Shown: positions 1 to 12,828 of the stretch, in pieces | How the letters are laid out: the number at the start of each line of letters is the position of its first letter | Position numbering within the stretch: position 1 is the first letter of the stretch | Source of the DNA: Chamaelirium japonicum | Lineage: Eukaryota; Streptophyta; Magnoliopsida; Liliales; Melanthiaceae | Assembly (NCBI GenBank): GCA_947650365.1 | Contig: OX393552.1 | Location: forward strand, 47,756,999 to 47,820,998 | Length of the DNA: 64,000 nucleotides | Direction: 5' to 3' | Notes under the pieces: generated by a model | What the model was told of the DNA's origin: nothing | Seen by the model: only the letters and a program-made list of their open reading frames with translations | Databases searched by the model: none | Translations under genes and position numbers: made by a program

Positions 1-167
1 CTGAGAGGGCGAGCTCCTGGCGGGCTGGAGGGCGATTTCCTTGCGAGCTGAAAAGGCGAGCTCCTTGCGAGATGGGGGGTAAGCTCCTTGCGAGCTGGAA
101 AGGCGAGCTCCTTGCGAGCTGGAGGGCGAGCTCCTTGCGAGCTGGAAAGGCGAGCTCCTTGCGAGGG
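1..167. repeat. GC-rich 23-24 bp minisatellite
   Basis: About seven tandem copies of a unit near GCGAGCTCCTTG + CGAGCTGGAAAG are visible. GAGCTCC-like cores recur every 23 or 24 bases, and the unit varies between a GGAAAG and a GGAGG end. It is GC-rich and shares no motif with the AT-rich array that follows. The repeat is cut by the left edge of the window, so its full length is unknown. No coding potential is evident. Confidence is high that it is a tandem repeat and nil on function. Confidence 0.9.
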
Positions 168-220
168 TTCCAACTCCTGGACGGGCTATCCAAGATATGT
201 GGTTTTTGACTACCCCCGAC
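168..220. other. non-repetitive linker at the satellite array edge
   Basis: About 53 bases match neither the GC-rich minisatellite nor the 23/28 bp satellite. They include a T-run and a C-run (GTTTTTGACTACCCCC). This is the only apparently unique sequence in the window. It marks the boundary where the satellite was added or where it decays. I recognise no gene or mobile-element end here. Confidence 0.7.
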
Positions 221-1065
221 AGGATACATTCAAGTGTATGAATTAGAATGGATCGTGCGAATGGATTAGAATGGATCGTATGAATGGATTAGAATGGATC
301 GTACGAATGGATTAGAATAGATCGTATGAATGGATTAGAATGGATCGTACGAATGGATTAGAATGGATCGTGCAAAAGAATTAGAATGGATCGTACAAAT
401 GAATTAGAATGGATCGTATGAATGGATTAGAATGGATCGTACGAATGGATTAGAATAGATCGTACGAATGAATTAGAATGGATCGTGCGAATGAATTAGA
501 ATGGATTGTACGAATGAATTAGAATGGATATATTCGTGCGAATGAATTAGAATGGATCTTACGAATGAATTAGAATGGATCGGACGAATTAATTAGAATG
601 GATCGTACGAATGAATTACAATGGATACATTCGAGCGAATGAATTAGAATGGATCGTTTGAATGCATTAGAATGGATACATTCGTGCGAATGAATTAGAA
701 TGGATCATACGAATTAATTAGAATGGATACATTTGTGCGAATGAATTTGAATGGATTGCACGAGTTGAATTAGAATGGATCGTATGAATGGATTAGAATG
801 GATCGTACGAATGAATTAGAATGGATCATACAAATGAATTAGAAAGGTTACATTCGTGAGAATGAATTAGAATGGATCGTGTGAATGAATTAGAATTGAT
901 CATACGAATGGATTAGAATGGATCGTACGAATGAATTAGAATAGATCGTGTGAATGAATTAGAATGGATCATACAAATGAATTAGAAAGGTTACATTCGT
1001 GAGAATGAATTAGAATGGATCGTACGAATGAATTAGAATGGATCATGCGAATGAATTTGAATGGA
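221..1065 (+). repeat. F-oriented satellite block, left edge of array
   Basis: The first recognisable monomer is a degraded 28 bp type (GGATACATTCAAGTGTATGAA), after which clean 23 bp monomers run in F orientation. Early copies mostly carry the GAATGGATTA end variant; later copies carry GAATGAATTA. Degeneracy concentrated at the very edge is usual for satellite margins. The block ends at a perfect GGATCC-centred palindrome. Confidence 0.9.
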
Positions 1066-1084
1066 TCCATTCAAATTCATTCGC
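1047..1084. repeat. perfect 38 bp palindrome at an F-to-R switch
   Basis: Nineteen-base arms (GCGAATGAATTTGAATGGA and its exact complement) meet without spacer at GGATCC, positions 1063-1068. Both arms contain the GAATTTGAATGG variant, so the two monomers flanking the switch are copies of one another read on opposite strands. Symmetry breaks at 1046/1085. Confidence 0.95.
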
Positions 1085-2639
1085 TCGAATGTATCCTTTG
1101 TAATTCATTTGTATGATCCATTCTAATTCATTCGTACGATCCATTATAATCCATTTATACGATCCATTCTAATCCATTCGTACGATCCATTCTAATTCAT
1201 TCGTATGAATGTATCCATTCTAATTTATTCGTACGATCTAGTCTAATTCGTTCGTACAATCCATTCTAATTCATTCGCACAAATGTATCCATTCAAATTC
1301 ATTCGTTCAAACCATTCTAATTAATTCGCACGATCCATTCTAATTCAGTCGTATGATCCATTCTAATTCGTTCGTACGATCCATTCTAATTCATTCGTAT
1401 GATCCATTCTAATTCATTCCTACGATCCATTCTAATTCATTCGTATGATCCATTCTAATTCATTCCTACAATCTATTCTAATTCATTCGCTCGAATGTAT
1501 CCATTCTAATTCATTCGTTCGATCCATTCTAATTCATTCGTACGATCCATTCGAATTCATTCGCTCGAATGTATCCATTCTAATTCATTCGTACGAACCA
1601 TTCTAATTCACTCGCATGAATGTAACCATTCTAATTCATTCGCACGATCCATTCTAATTCATTCATACGATCCATTCTAATTCATTCTCACAAATGTAAC
1701 CTTTCTAATTCATTTGTACGATCCATTCTAATTCATTCGTACAATCCATTCTAATTCATTCGTACGATCCATTCTAATTCATTCGCACAATCCATTCTAA
1801 TTCATTCGCACGAATGTATCCATTCTAATTCATTCGTACGATCCATTCTAATTTATTCGTACGATCCATTCTAATTCATTTGCATGGTCCATTAGTATGA
1901 TCCATTCTAATCCATTCGTACGATCCATTCTAATTCATTCGCACGAATGTATCCATTCTAATTCATTCGTACAATCCATTCTAATTCATTCGCACGATCC
2001 ATTTTAATTCATTCGTATGATCCATTCTAATTTATTCGTACGATCCATTCTAATTCGTTCGTACGATCCATTCTAATTCGTTCATACGATCCATTCTAAT
2101 TCATTCACATAATCCATTCTAATTCATTCGTATGATCCATTCTAACTCATTCGGATCCATTCGTACGATCCATTCTAATTCATTCGTATGATCCATTCGT
2201 ACGATCCATTCTAATTCATTCGTACAATGCGTTCAAATCCATTCGTACGATCCATTCTAATTCATTCGTATGATCTATTCTAATTCATTCGCACGAATGT
2301 ATCCATTCTAATTCATTTGCACGATCCATTCTAATTCATTCCTATGATCCATTCTAATTCATTCGTACGATCCATTCTAATTCATTTGCTCGAATGTATC
2401 CATTCTAATTCATTCGTACGATCCATTCTAATTCGTTCGTACGATCCATTCTAATTCGTTCGTACGATCCATTCTAATTCATTCGTATGATCCATTCTAA
2501 TGCATTCGTACGATCCATTCTAATTCATTCGTACGATCCATTCTAATTCATTCGTACGATCCATTCTAATTCATTCGTACGATCCATTCTAATTCATTCG
2601 CACGATCCATTCTAATTCATTTGTACGATCTAATTCTAA
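1066..2639 (-). repeat. R-oriented satellite block
   Basis: Tandem monomers read as the reverse complement (CCATTCTAATTC... on +). 23 bp units predominate, with 28 bp units (ATTCGCACGAATGTATCC or ATTCGCTCGAATGTATCC) scattered through. Near 2150-2250 phase is locally disturbed (CATTCGGATCCATTCG), showing small deletions. The block ends at the 14 bp palindrome ATTCTAATTAGAAT (2633-2646). Confidence 0.9.
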
Positions 2640-2830
2640 TTAGAATAGATACATTTGTGCGAATGAATTAGATTGCATCGTACGAATGAATTTGAATGCA
2701 TTCCAATTCATTCGTATGTTCTAATTCTAATTCATTCGCACTATCCATTCTAATTAGAAAGGTTACATTCGAGCGAATAAAATAGAATAGATCGTAGGAA
2801 TGAATTAGAATGGATCATATGAATGAATTA
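2390..2830. repeat. dispersed duplication, copy 1 (mate at 14020-14450)
   Basis: Contains a distinctive R-F-R-F run of tiny inverted islands: R to F at ATTCTAATTAGAAT (2633-2646), F to R at GAATGCATTC near 2695, then R to F at CTAATTAGAAAGG near 2750. The same series with the same variant bases recurs 11,634 bp downstream. Island lengths are about 55 bp, only two monomers each. Confidence 0.85.
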
Positions 2831-3453
2831 GAATGGATCGTGCGAATAAATTAGAATGAATCGTACGAATGCATTAGAATGGATCGTACGAACGAATTAG
2901 AATGGATCGTACGAACGAATTAGAATGGATCGTACGAATGAATTAGAATGGATACATTCGAGTGAATGAATTAGAATGGATCGTACGAATGAATTAGAAT
3001 GGATCATAGGAATTAATTAGAATGGATCGTGCAAATGAATTAGAATGGATACATTCGTGCGAATGAATTAGAATAGATCATACGAATGAATTAGAATGTA
3101 TCGTACGAATGGATTAGAATGCATTGTACGAATGAATTAGAATAGATCGTACGAATGGATCAAACGAATGAATTAGAATGGATCGTACGAATGGATCCGA
3201 ATGAGTTAGAATGGATCATACGAATGAAATAGAATGGATCGTACGAATGAATTAGAATGGATTGTGCGAATGAGTTAGAATGGATCGTATGAACGAATTA
3301 GAATGGATCGTACGAATGAATTAGAATGGATACATTTGTGCGAATGCATTAGAATGGATCATATGAAAGAATTAGAATGGATCGTACGAATGAATTAGAA
3401 TGGATCATATGAACGAATTAGAATGGATCGTACGAATGAATTAGAATGGATAC
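2750..3453 (+). repeat. F-oriented satellite block
   Basis: Opens with the GAAAGGTTACATTCG 28 bp subtype and continues as mixed 23/28 bp monomers. It includes one copy of the GAGCG/ATAGG/GCAAATG cassette (about 2890-3070). It switches to R where a 28 bp monomer (GGATACATTCG) runs into TACGATCC, inside the TCGTACGA-like core. Confidence 0.88.
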
Positions 3454-5379
3454 ATTCGTACGATCCATTCTAATTCATTCGTACAATCCATTCTAATTCA
3501 TTCATACGGTCCATTCTAATTCATTCGCACGTACGATCCATTCTAATTCATTCGTACGATCCATTCTAATTTATTTGCACGATCCATTCTAATTCATTCA
3601 TATGATCCATTCTAATTTATTCGTATCCATTCTAATTCATTCGCACGATCCATTCTAATTCATTCGTACAATCCATTCAAATTCATTCGTACAAATGTAT
3701 CCATTCTAATTCATTCGTATGATCCATTCTAATCCATTCGTACGATCCATTCTAATTCATTTGTATGATCCATTCTAATTCATTCGTATGATCAATTCTA
3801 ATTCATTCGCACGATCCATTCTAATTCATTCGTATGATCCATTCTAATTCAATTTGTGCAATCCATTCAAATTCATTCGCACAAATATATCCATTCTAAT
3901 TTATTCGTATGATCCATTCTAATTCATTCGCTCGAATGTATCCATTATAATTCATTCGTACGATCCATTCTAATTCATTCGCACGATCCATTCTAATTCA
4001 CTTGTACGATCCTTTCAAATTCATTCGTACGATCCATTCTAATCCATTCGTACGATCCATTCTAATTCATTCATATGATCCATTCAAATCCATTCGTACG
4101 ATCCATTTTAATTCATTCTCATGAATGAAACCTTTATAATTCATTTGTATGATCCATTCTAATTCATTCGTACGATCCATTCTAATCCATTCGTACGATC
4201 CATTCTAATTCATTCGTACGATCTATTCTAATTCATTCGTACGCTCCATTCTTATCCATTCGTACGATCCATTTTAATTCATTCGTACGATCCATTCTAA
4301 TTCATTCGTACGATCCATTCTAATCCATTCGTACGATCCATTCTAATTCATTCCTACTATCTATTCTAATTCATTCGCTCGAATGTATCCATTCTAATTC
4401 ATTTGTACGATCCATTCTTATTCATTCGTACGATCCATTCAAATTCATTCGCATGATCCATTCTAATTCATTCGTACGATCGATTCTAATTCATTCTCAC
4501 GAATGTAACCTTTTTAATTCATTTGTATGATCCATTCTAATTCATTCGTACGATCCATTCTAATCCATTTGCATGATCTATTCTAATTCATTCATACGAT
4601 CCATTCTAATTCATTCGTACGATCCATTCTAATTTATTCGCACGCATGTATCCATTCTGATCCATTCTAATTCATTCGCTCGAATGTATCCATTCTAATT
4701 CATTCGTACGATCCATTCTAATTAATTTGTCCAATCCATTCTAAGTCATTCGCACGAATGTATCCATTCTTATTCATTCTAATTCATTAGTACGACCCAT
4801 TCTAGTTCATTCGCATGATCCTTTCTAATTCATTCGTACCATTTATTCTAATTCATTCGTACGATCCATTCTAATTCATTCGCACAATCCATTCTAATTC
4901 ATTCGCACGAATGTATCCATTCTAATTCATTTGCACGATCCATTCTAATTCATTCGTACGATCCATTCTAATTCATTCGCTCGAATGTATCCATTCTAAT
5001 TCATTCGTATGATCCATTCTAATTCGTTCATACGATCCATTCTAATTCGTTCGTACGATCCATTCTAATTCATTCGTACGACCCATTCTAATTCATTCGT
5101 ATGATCCATTCTAATTCATTCGCACGATCCATTCTAATTCATTCGCTCGAATGTATCCATTCTAATTCATTCGTACGATCCATTCTAATTCATTCGTACG
5201 ATCCATTCTAATTCATTCGCTCGAATGTATCCACTCTAATTCATTCGTACGATCCATTCTAATTCGTTCATACGATCCATTCTAATACGTTCATACGATC
5301 CATTCTAATTCATTCCAATGATCCATTCTAGTTCATTCGTACGATCCATTCTAATCCATTCGTACGATCCATTCTAATG
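3454..5379 (-). repeat. R-oriented satellite block
   Basis: About 1.9 kb of reverse-oriented monomers. Contains a copy of cassette K at about 4345-4545 (ATTCCTAC..., ATTCGCTCG, CATTCAAATTC, ATTCTCACGAATG, ATTTGTATG in order). Several short or phase-shifted monomers occur near 3625, 4645-4680 and 4760-4790, which mark local indels. Ends at the palindrome 5364-5395. Confidence 0.9.
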
Positions 5380-5395
5380 AATTAGAATGGATCGT
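5364..5395. repeat. 32 bp inverted repeat at an R-to-F switch
   Basis: Fifteen-base perfect arms (5364-5378 and 5381-5395; inner arm CCATTCTAAT / ATTAGAATGG) surround a 2 bp centre GA. The switch falls at the AATTA junction between adjacent monomers. Symmetry ends at 5363/5396. Confidence 0.93.
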
Positions 5396-6918
5396 GTGAA
5401 TGAATTAGAATGAATCGTACGAATGAATTAGAATGGATACATTCGAGCGAATAAATTAGAATGGATCGTACGAATGAATTAGAATGGATCATAGGAATGA
5501 ATTAGAATGGATCGTGCAAATGAATTAGAATGGATACATTCGTGCGAATGAATTAGAATGGATCATAGGAATGAATTAGAATGGATCATACGAATGAATT
5601 AGAATGGTTACATTCGTGCGAATGAATTAGAATGGATCGTACGAATGAATTAGAATGGATCGTGCGAATGAATTAGAATGGATCGTACGAATGAATTAGA
5701 ATGGATCGTACGAACGAATTAGAATGGATCGTATGAACGAATTAGAATGGATCGTACGAATGAATTAGAATGGATCGTACGAATGAATTAGAATGGATAC
5801 ATTCGAGCGAATGATTTAGAATGGATCGTACGAATGAATTAGAATGTATCATAGGAATGAATTAGAATGGATCATGCAAATGAATTAGAATGAATACATT
5901 CATGCGAATGAATTAGAATGGATCGTAGGAATGAATTAGAATGGATCGTACGAATGAATTAGAATGGTTACATTTGTGCGAATGAATTAGAATGGATCGT
6001 ACGAATGGATTAGAATGGATCGTACGAATGGATTAGAATGGATCGTACGAATTAGAATGGATCGTACGAATGAATTAAAATGGATACATTCATACGACTG
6101 AGTTAGAATGGATAATGCGAATTAATTAGAATGGATCGTACGAAAGAATTTGAATGCATACATTTGTGCGAATGAATCTAAATTGATTGTATGAATGAAT
6201 TATAATGGATCATACGAATAGATTAGAATGGATCGTACGAATGAATTAGAATGGATCATACAAATGAATTAGAAAGGTTACATTCGTGAGAATTAAATAG
6301 AACGGATCGTACGAATGAATTAGAATGAATAGTGCGAATGAATTAGAATGGATCGTAGGAATGAATAAGAATGGATCGTACGAATGAATTAGAATGGATC
6401 GTGCAAATGAATTAAAATGGATACATTCGTGCGAATGAATTAGAATGGATCGTGCGAAAGAATTAAAATGGATCGTACGAATGAATTAGAATGGATATAT
6501 TTGAACGAATAAATTAGAATGGATCATACGAATGAATTAGATTGGATCGTACGAATGAATTAGAATGGATCATACGAATGAATTAGAATGGATCGTGCGA
6601 ATGAATTAGAAATCGTACGAATGAATTAGAATGGATCATACGAATGAATTAGATTGTACGAATGAATTAGAATGGATCGTACGATTGAATTAAAATGGAT
6701 CGTACAAATGAATTAGAATAGATCATAGGAATGAATTAGAATGGATTGTGTGAATGAATTAGAATAGATTGTACGAATGAATTGGAATGGATCGTACGAA
6801 TGAATTAGAATGGATCGTGCGAATGAATTAGAATGGATACATCCGTGCGAATGAATTAGAATGGATTGTGCGAATGAATTAGAATGGATACATTCGAGCG
6901 AATGAATTAGAATGGATC
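5380..6918 (+). repeat. F-oriented satellite block with two cassette copies
   Basis: Two copies of the CATTCGAGCG ... ATAGG ... GTGCAAATG ... CATTCGTGCG ... GGTTACATTCG monomer series start near 5434 and 5802, about 368 bp apart. Between them lie GAACGAATTA-variant monomers. A few truncated monomers (for example near 6610 and 6655) break the phase. Turns over at ATCGTACGAT near 6917. Confidence 0.9.
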
Positions 6919-8512
6919 GTACGATGCAATCTAATTCATTCGCACGATCTATTCTAATTCATTCGTACGATCCATTCTAATTCATTCGTATGATCCATTC
7001 TAATTTATTCGTTCAAATATATCCATTCTAATTTATTCGTACGATCCGTTCTAATTCATTCGCACGTACGATCCACTCTAATTCATTCGCACGAATGTAT
7101 CCATTCTAAATCATTTGCACGATCCATTCTAATTCATTCCTATGATCCATTCTAATTCATTCGTACGATCCATTCTAATTCATTCGTCCGATCCATTCAA
7201 ATTCATTCGTACGATGCAATATAATTCATTCGCACAAATGTATCTATTCTAATTCATTCGTACAATGCGTTCTAATCCATTCGTACGATCCATTCTAATC
7301 CATTCGTACGATCCATTCTAATTCATTCGTACGATCCATTCTAATTCATTCGTACGATCCATTCTAATTTATTTGCATGAATGTATCCATTCTAATTCAT
7401 TCGTACAATCCATTCTAATTCTTTCGCACGATCCATTCTAATTCATTCGTATGATCCATTCTAATTCATTCCTACGATCTATTCTAATTCATTCGCTCGA
7501 ATGTATCTATTCTAATTCATTCGTTCGATCCATTCTAATTCATTCGTACGATCCATTCAAATTCATTCGCATGATTCATTCTAATTCATTCGTACGATCC
7601 ATTCTAATTCATTCTCACGAATGTAACCTTTCTAATTCATTTGTATGATTCATTCTAATCTATTCGTACGATCCGTTCTAATCCATTCGTACGATCCATT
7701 CTAATCCATTCGTACGATCCATTCTAATTCATTCTCACAAATGTAACCTTTCTAATTCATTAGTACGATCCATTCTAATTCATTTGCACAAATGTATTCA
7801 TTCTAATTCATTCATACGATCCATTCTAATTCATTCGCACGATCCATTCTAATTCATTCGCAGGATCCATTCTAATTTATTCGTACGATCCATTCTAATT
7901 CATTCGCACGAATGTATTTATTCTAATGCATTCGTACGATCCATTCTAATTTATTCGTACGATCCATTCTAATCCATTCCTACGATCCATTCTAATTCAT
8001 TCATACGATCCATTCTAATTCATTCTCACAAATGTAACCTTTCTAATTCATTTGTACGATCCATTCTAATTCATTCGTACGATCCATTCTAAGCCATTCG
8101 TACGATCCATTCTAATCCATTCGTACGATCCATTCTAATTCATTCGCACGAATCTAACCATTCTAATTCATTCGTACGATCCATTCTAATTCATTCCAAC
8201 GATCCATTCTAATTCATTCGCACGAATGTATCCATTCTAATTCATTTGCACGATCCATTCTAATTCATTCCTATGATCCATTCTAATTAATTCGTACGAT
8301 CCATTCTAATTCATTCGCTCGAATGTATCCATTCTAATTCATTCGTACGATCCATTCTAATTCGTTCATAAGATCCATTCTAATTCGTTCGTACGATCCA
8401 TTCTAATTCGTTCGTACGATCCATTCTATCTCATTCGCACGATCCATTCTAATTCATTTGTACGATCCATTTTAATTCATTCGCATGATCCATTCTAATT
8501 CATTCGTATGAT
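6919..8512 (-). repeat. R-oriented satellite block
   Basis: Reverse-oriented monomers, mostly 23 bp. Carries one R copy of cassette K (about 7440-7660) and one R copy of the GAGCG/ATAGG cassette (about 8260-8420). The open frame at 7451-7648 lies in cassette K and is a by-product of repeat variants, not a gene. Confidence 0.9.
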
Positions 8513-10250
8513 ACATTCGTGCGAATGAGTTAGAATGGATCATACGAATGAATTAGAATGGATCGTACGAATGAATTAGAATGGATTGTGCGAATGAATT
8601 AGAATGGATACATTCGTGCGAATGACTTAGAATGGAATGTAAGAATGAATTAGAATGGATCGTACCAATGAATTAGAATGGATCCATTCGTACAAATGAA
8701 TTAGAATGGATCGTACGAATGAATTAGAATGGATCGTACGAATAGATTAGAACGCATTGTACGAATGAATTAGAATGGATCGTACGAATGGATTAGAATG
8801 GATCGTACGAATGAATTAGAATGGATCGTACGAATGAATTAGAATGGATACATTCGAGCGAATGAATTAGAATGGATCGTACGAATGAATTAGAATGGAT
8901 CATAGGAATGAATTAGAATGGATCGTGCAAATGAATTAGAATGGATACATTCGTGCAAATGAATTAGAATGGATCGTAGGAATGAATTAGAATGGATCGT
9001 ACGAATGAATTAGAATGGTTACATTCGTGCGAATGAATTAGAATGTATCGTACGAATGGATTAGAATGGATCATATGAATGGATTAGAATGGATCGTACG
9101 AATGAATTAGAATGGATCGTACAAATGAATTAGAAAGGTTACATTTGTGAGAATGAATTAGAATGGATCATACGAATGAATTAGAATGGACCGTACGAAT
9201 GGATTAGAATGGATCGTACGAATGAATTAGAATGGATCGTACGAATGCATTAGAATGGATACATTCGTGTGAATGAATTAGAATGAATCGTACGAATGAA
9301 TTAGAATGGATCGTGCGAATAAATTAGAATGGATCGTATGAATGAATTAGAATGGATCGTGCGAATGAATTAGAATGGATCGTACGAATGAATTAGAATG
9401 GATACATTTGTGCGAATGAATTAGAATGGATCGTACGAATGAATTAGAATGGATTGTACGAATGTATTAGAATAGATAGATTCGTGCGAATGAATTTGAA
9501 TGAATCGTACGAATGAATTAGAATGGATCGTATGAATGAATTAGAATGGATTATGCGAATGAATTAGAATGGATCGTAAGAATGAATTAGAATGGATCCA
9601 TTCGTGCGAATGAATTAGAATGAATCGTACGAATGAATTAGAATGGATCGTAGGAATGAATGAGAATGGATCGTACGAATGAATTAGAATGGTTACATTC
9701 GTGCGAATGAATTAGAATGGATCATAGGAATGAATTAGAATGGATACATTTGAGTGAATGAATTAGAATAGATCGTAGGAATTAATTAGAATGGATCATA
9801 CGAATGAATTAGAATGGATTGTGCGAATGAATTAGAATGGATTGTACGAATGAATTAGAATGGATACATTCGTGCGAATGAATTAAAATGGATCGTACGA
9901 ATGAATTAGAATGGATCGTGCGAATGAATTAGAATAGTTCGTAGGAATGAATTAGAATGGATCATACGAATGAATTAGAATGGATCGTACGAACGAATTA
10001 GAATGGATCGTACGAACGAATTAGAATGGATGATACGAATGAATTAGAATGGATCGTACGAATGAATTAGAATGGATACATTCGTGCGAATGAATTAGAA
10101 TGGATCGTACGAATGAATTAGACTGGATCGTACGAATAAATTAGAATGGATACATTCATACGAATGAATTAGAATGGATCGTACGAATGAATTATAATGG
10201 ATCGTGCGAATGAATTAGAATGGATCGTACGAATGAATTAGAATGGATCG
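8513..10250 (+). repeat. F-oriented satellite block
   Basis: About 1.7 kb of F monomers. Includes the complete CATTCGAGCG-to-GGTTACATTCG cassette at about 8846-9045 and a GAACGCATTG marker monomer near 8750. Ends at GAATGGATC-GT-GATCCATTC (12 bp arms, 10238-10263), where the block flips to R. Confidence 0.9.
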
Positions 10251-10263
10251 TGATCCATTCTAA
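10238..10263. repeat. 26 bp inverted repeat at an F-to-R switch
   Basis: Twelve-base arms (TTAGAATGGATC and complement) flank a 2 bp GT centre. The switch occurs within GGATCGT, the first half of the monomer, so half a monomer is missing compared with a full F/R pair. Confidence 0.92.
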
Positions 10264-11530
10264 ATCGTTCCTACGATCCATTCTAATTCGTTCGTACGAT
10301 CCATTCTAATTCATTCGCACGATCCATTCTAATTCATTCGCACGATCCATTCTAATCTAATTCATTCATACGATCCATTCTAACTTATTCATACGATCCA
10401 TTCTAATTCATTCGCATGAAAACTCATTCATGCGATCCATTCTAATTCATTCGCACGATCCATTCTAATTCGTTTGTACGATCCATTCTAATTCATTCGC
10501 ACGATCCATTCTAATTCATTCGCACGATCCATTCTAATTCATTCGCACGATCCATTCTAATTCATTCGCACGATCCATTCTAATCTAATTCATTCAAACG
10601 ATCCATTCTAACTTATTCATACGATCCATTCTAATTCATTTGCATGAATGTATGTATCCATTCTAGTTCATTCGCACGAATGTATCCATTCTAATTCATT
10701 CGTACGGTCTATTCTAATTCAATCGCAAGATCCATTCTAATTCATTCGTACGATCCATTATAATTCATTCGTTCGATCCATTCTAATTCATTCACACGAT
10801 CCATTCTAATTCATTCTCACAAATGTAACCTTTCTAATTCATTTGCACGATCCATTCTAATTCATTCGCACTATCCATTCTAATTCATTTGTATGATCCA
10901 TTCTAATTCATTCGTACGATCCATTCTAATCTATTCGTACGATCCATTCTAATCCATTTGTATGATCCATTCTAATTCATTGATACGATCCATTCTAATT
11001 CATTCGTACAATCTATTCTAATTCATTCGCACGAATATATCCATTCTAATTCATTCGTACGATCTATTCTAATTCATTCACACTATCCATTCTAATTCAT
11101 TCGCACGATCCATTCAAATTCATTCGTACGATCCATTCTAATTCATTCGCACGAATGTATCCATTCTAATTCATTTGTACGATCCATTATAATTCATTCG
11201 TATGTCAATTCTAATTCATTCGCACGATCCACTCTAATTCATTCGTATGATCCATTCTAATTCAATTCGTGCAATCCATTCAAATTCATTCGCACAAATA
11301 TATCCATTCTAATTCATTCGCTCGAATGTATCCATTCTAATTCATTCGTACGATCCATTCTATTCCATTCGTACGATCCATTCTAATTCATTCGTACGAT
11401 CCTTTCTAATTCATTCTCACAAATGTAACCTTTCTAATTTATTTGTACGATCCATTCTAATTCATTCGTACGCTCCATTCTAATCCATTCGTACGATCCA
11501 TTCTAATTCATTCGTATAATCCATTCGTCC
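10251..11530 (-). repeat. R-oriented satellite block with a 228 bp local duplication
   Basis: The oddity CATTCTAATCTAATTCATTC (a partial monomer insertion) occurs at about 10347 and again at about 10575. The second copy is 228 bp later and has the same downstream CTAACTTATTCATACG run, so this is a local tandem duplication. The first copy also contains a rearranged monomer at 10412-10435 with 9 bp arms (TCGCATGAA / TTCATGCGA) around AACTCA. A 32 bp monomer with GAATGTATGTATCC follows the second copy. Confidence 0.87.
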
Positions 11531-11782
11531 GAATAAATTAGAATGGATCGTACGAATGGATTAGAATAGATCATACAAATAAATTAGAAAGGTTACATTC
11601 ATGAGAATGAATTAGAATGGATCATGCGAATGAATTAGAATGGATCATACGAATGAATTAGAATGGATCGTACGAATAAATTAGAATGGATCGTGCGAAT
11701 GAATTAGAATGGATCGTGTAAATGAATTAGAATGGATCGCGTGAATGAATTAGAATGGATCGTACGAATGAATTAGAACGGA
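11531..11782 (+). repeat. short F-oriented satellite block
   Basis: Eleven or so F monomers between two R blocks. Entry is at CATTCGTCCGAAT; exit is at GGATCC (11780-11785) with near-symmetric arms carrying one C/T mismatch (AGAACGGATCCATTCT). Confidence 0.87.
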
Positions 11783-12019
11783 TCCATTCTAATTCATTCT
11801 CACAAATGTATCCATTCTAATTCATTCGTATGATCCATTCTAATTCATTCGCACGATCCATTCTAATTCATTCGCACGAATATATTGGTTCTAATTCATT
11901 CGTACGATCCATTCTAATTCATTCTAACAAATGTATCCATTCTAATTCATTCGTATGATCCATTCTAATTCATTCGCACGATCCATTCTAATTCATTCGC
12001 ACGAATATATTGGTTCTAA
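11770..12019 (-). repeat. 125 bp tandem duplication (two copies)
   Basis: The unusual TATATTGGTTC monomer end occurs at 11881 and 12006, exactly 125 bp apart. The five monomers in each copy (28+23+23+23+28) have the same variants in the same order, except ATTCTCACAAATG versus ATTCTAACAAATG. TTGGTTC is not seen elsewhere in the window, so the duplication is young relative to this mutation. Confidence 0.9.
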
Positions 12020-12828
12020 TTCATTCGTACGATCCATTCTAATTCATTCGTATGATCCATTCTAATTCGTTCGTACGATCCATTCTAATTCGTTCGTACG
12101 ATCCATTCTAATTCATTCGCACGATCCATACTAATTCATTCATCCGATCCATTCTAATTCATTCGCACGAATGTATCCATTCTAATTAATTCGTACAATC
12201 CATTCTAATTCATTCGCACGATCCATTCTAATTCATTCGTATGATCCATTCTAATTCATTCCTACGATCTATTCTAATTCATTCGCTCGAATGTATCCAT
12301 TCTAATTCATTCGCATGATCCACTCTTATTCATTCGTACGATCCATTTAAATCCATTCTAATTCATTTGTAATTCATTCATACAATCCATTCAGATTCAT
12401 TCGCACAAATGTATCCATTCAAATTCATTCATACGATCCATTCAAATTAATTCGCACGATCTATTCTAATTCAGTCGTATGAATGTATCCATTTTAATTC
12501 ATTCATACGATCCATTCTAATTCATTCGTACGATCTAATTCATTCGTTCGATCCATTCTAATTCATTCGTACGATCGATTCTAATTCATTCGCACGATCC
12601 ATTCTAATTCATTCGTACGATTCATTCTAATTCATTCCTATGATCCATTCTAATTCATTCGTACGATCCATTCTAATTCATTCGCTCGAATGTATCCATT
12701 CTAATTCATTCGTACGATCCATTCTAATTCGTTCATATGATCCATTCTAATTCGTTCGTACAATCCATACTAATTCATTCGCACGATCCATTCTAATCCA
12801 TTCGTACGATCCATTCTAATTCATTCGT
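11783..12828 (-). repeat. R-oriented satellite block
   Basis: Reverse-oriented monomers. After the 125 bp duplication they include the ATTCCTACG/ATTCGCTCG series and, at about 12640-12770, an R copy of the ATAGG/GAGCG cassette. Phase slips occur near 12355-12380 and 12530. Confidence 0.88.

Noticed and set aside
168-220. Transposon terminus or gene fragment in the linker
   Set aside because: Fifty-three bases with no recognised terminal motif, splice signal or frame; too short to support a call.
7451-7648. Open frame with repeated peptide motifs such as IHSNSF and RSILIHS (also 18235-18420, 24248-24445, 27112-27309 and 62057-62254)
   Set aside because: Three 23 bp monomers make 69 bp, giving a 23-residue periodic peptide. 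The consensus places TAA in one of the three frames, so a stop falls at least every third monomer; these runs persist only where ATTCAAATTC variants or 28-mers shift the frame. Homologous cassettes elsewhere are closed and no start context is visible.
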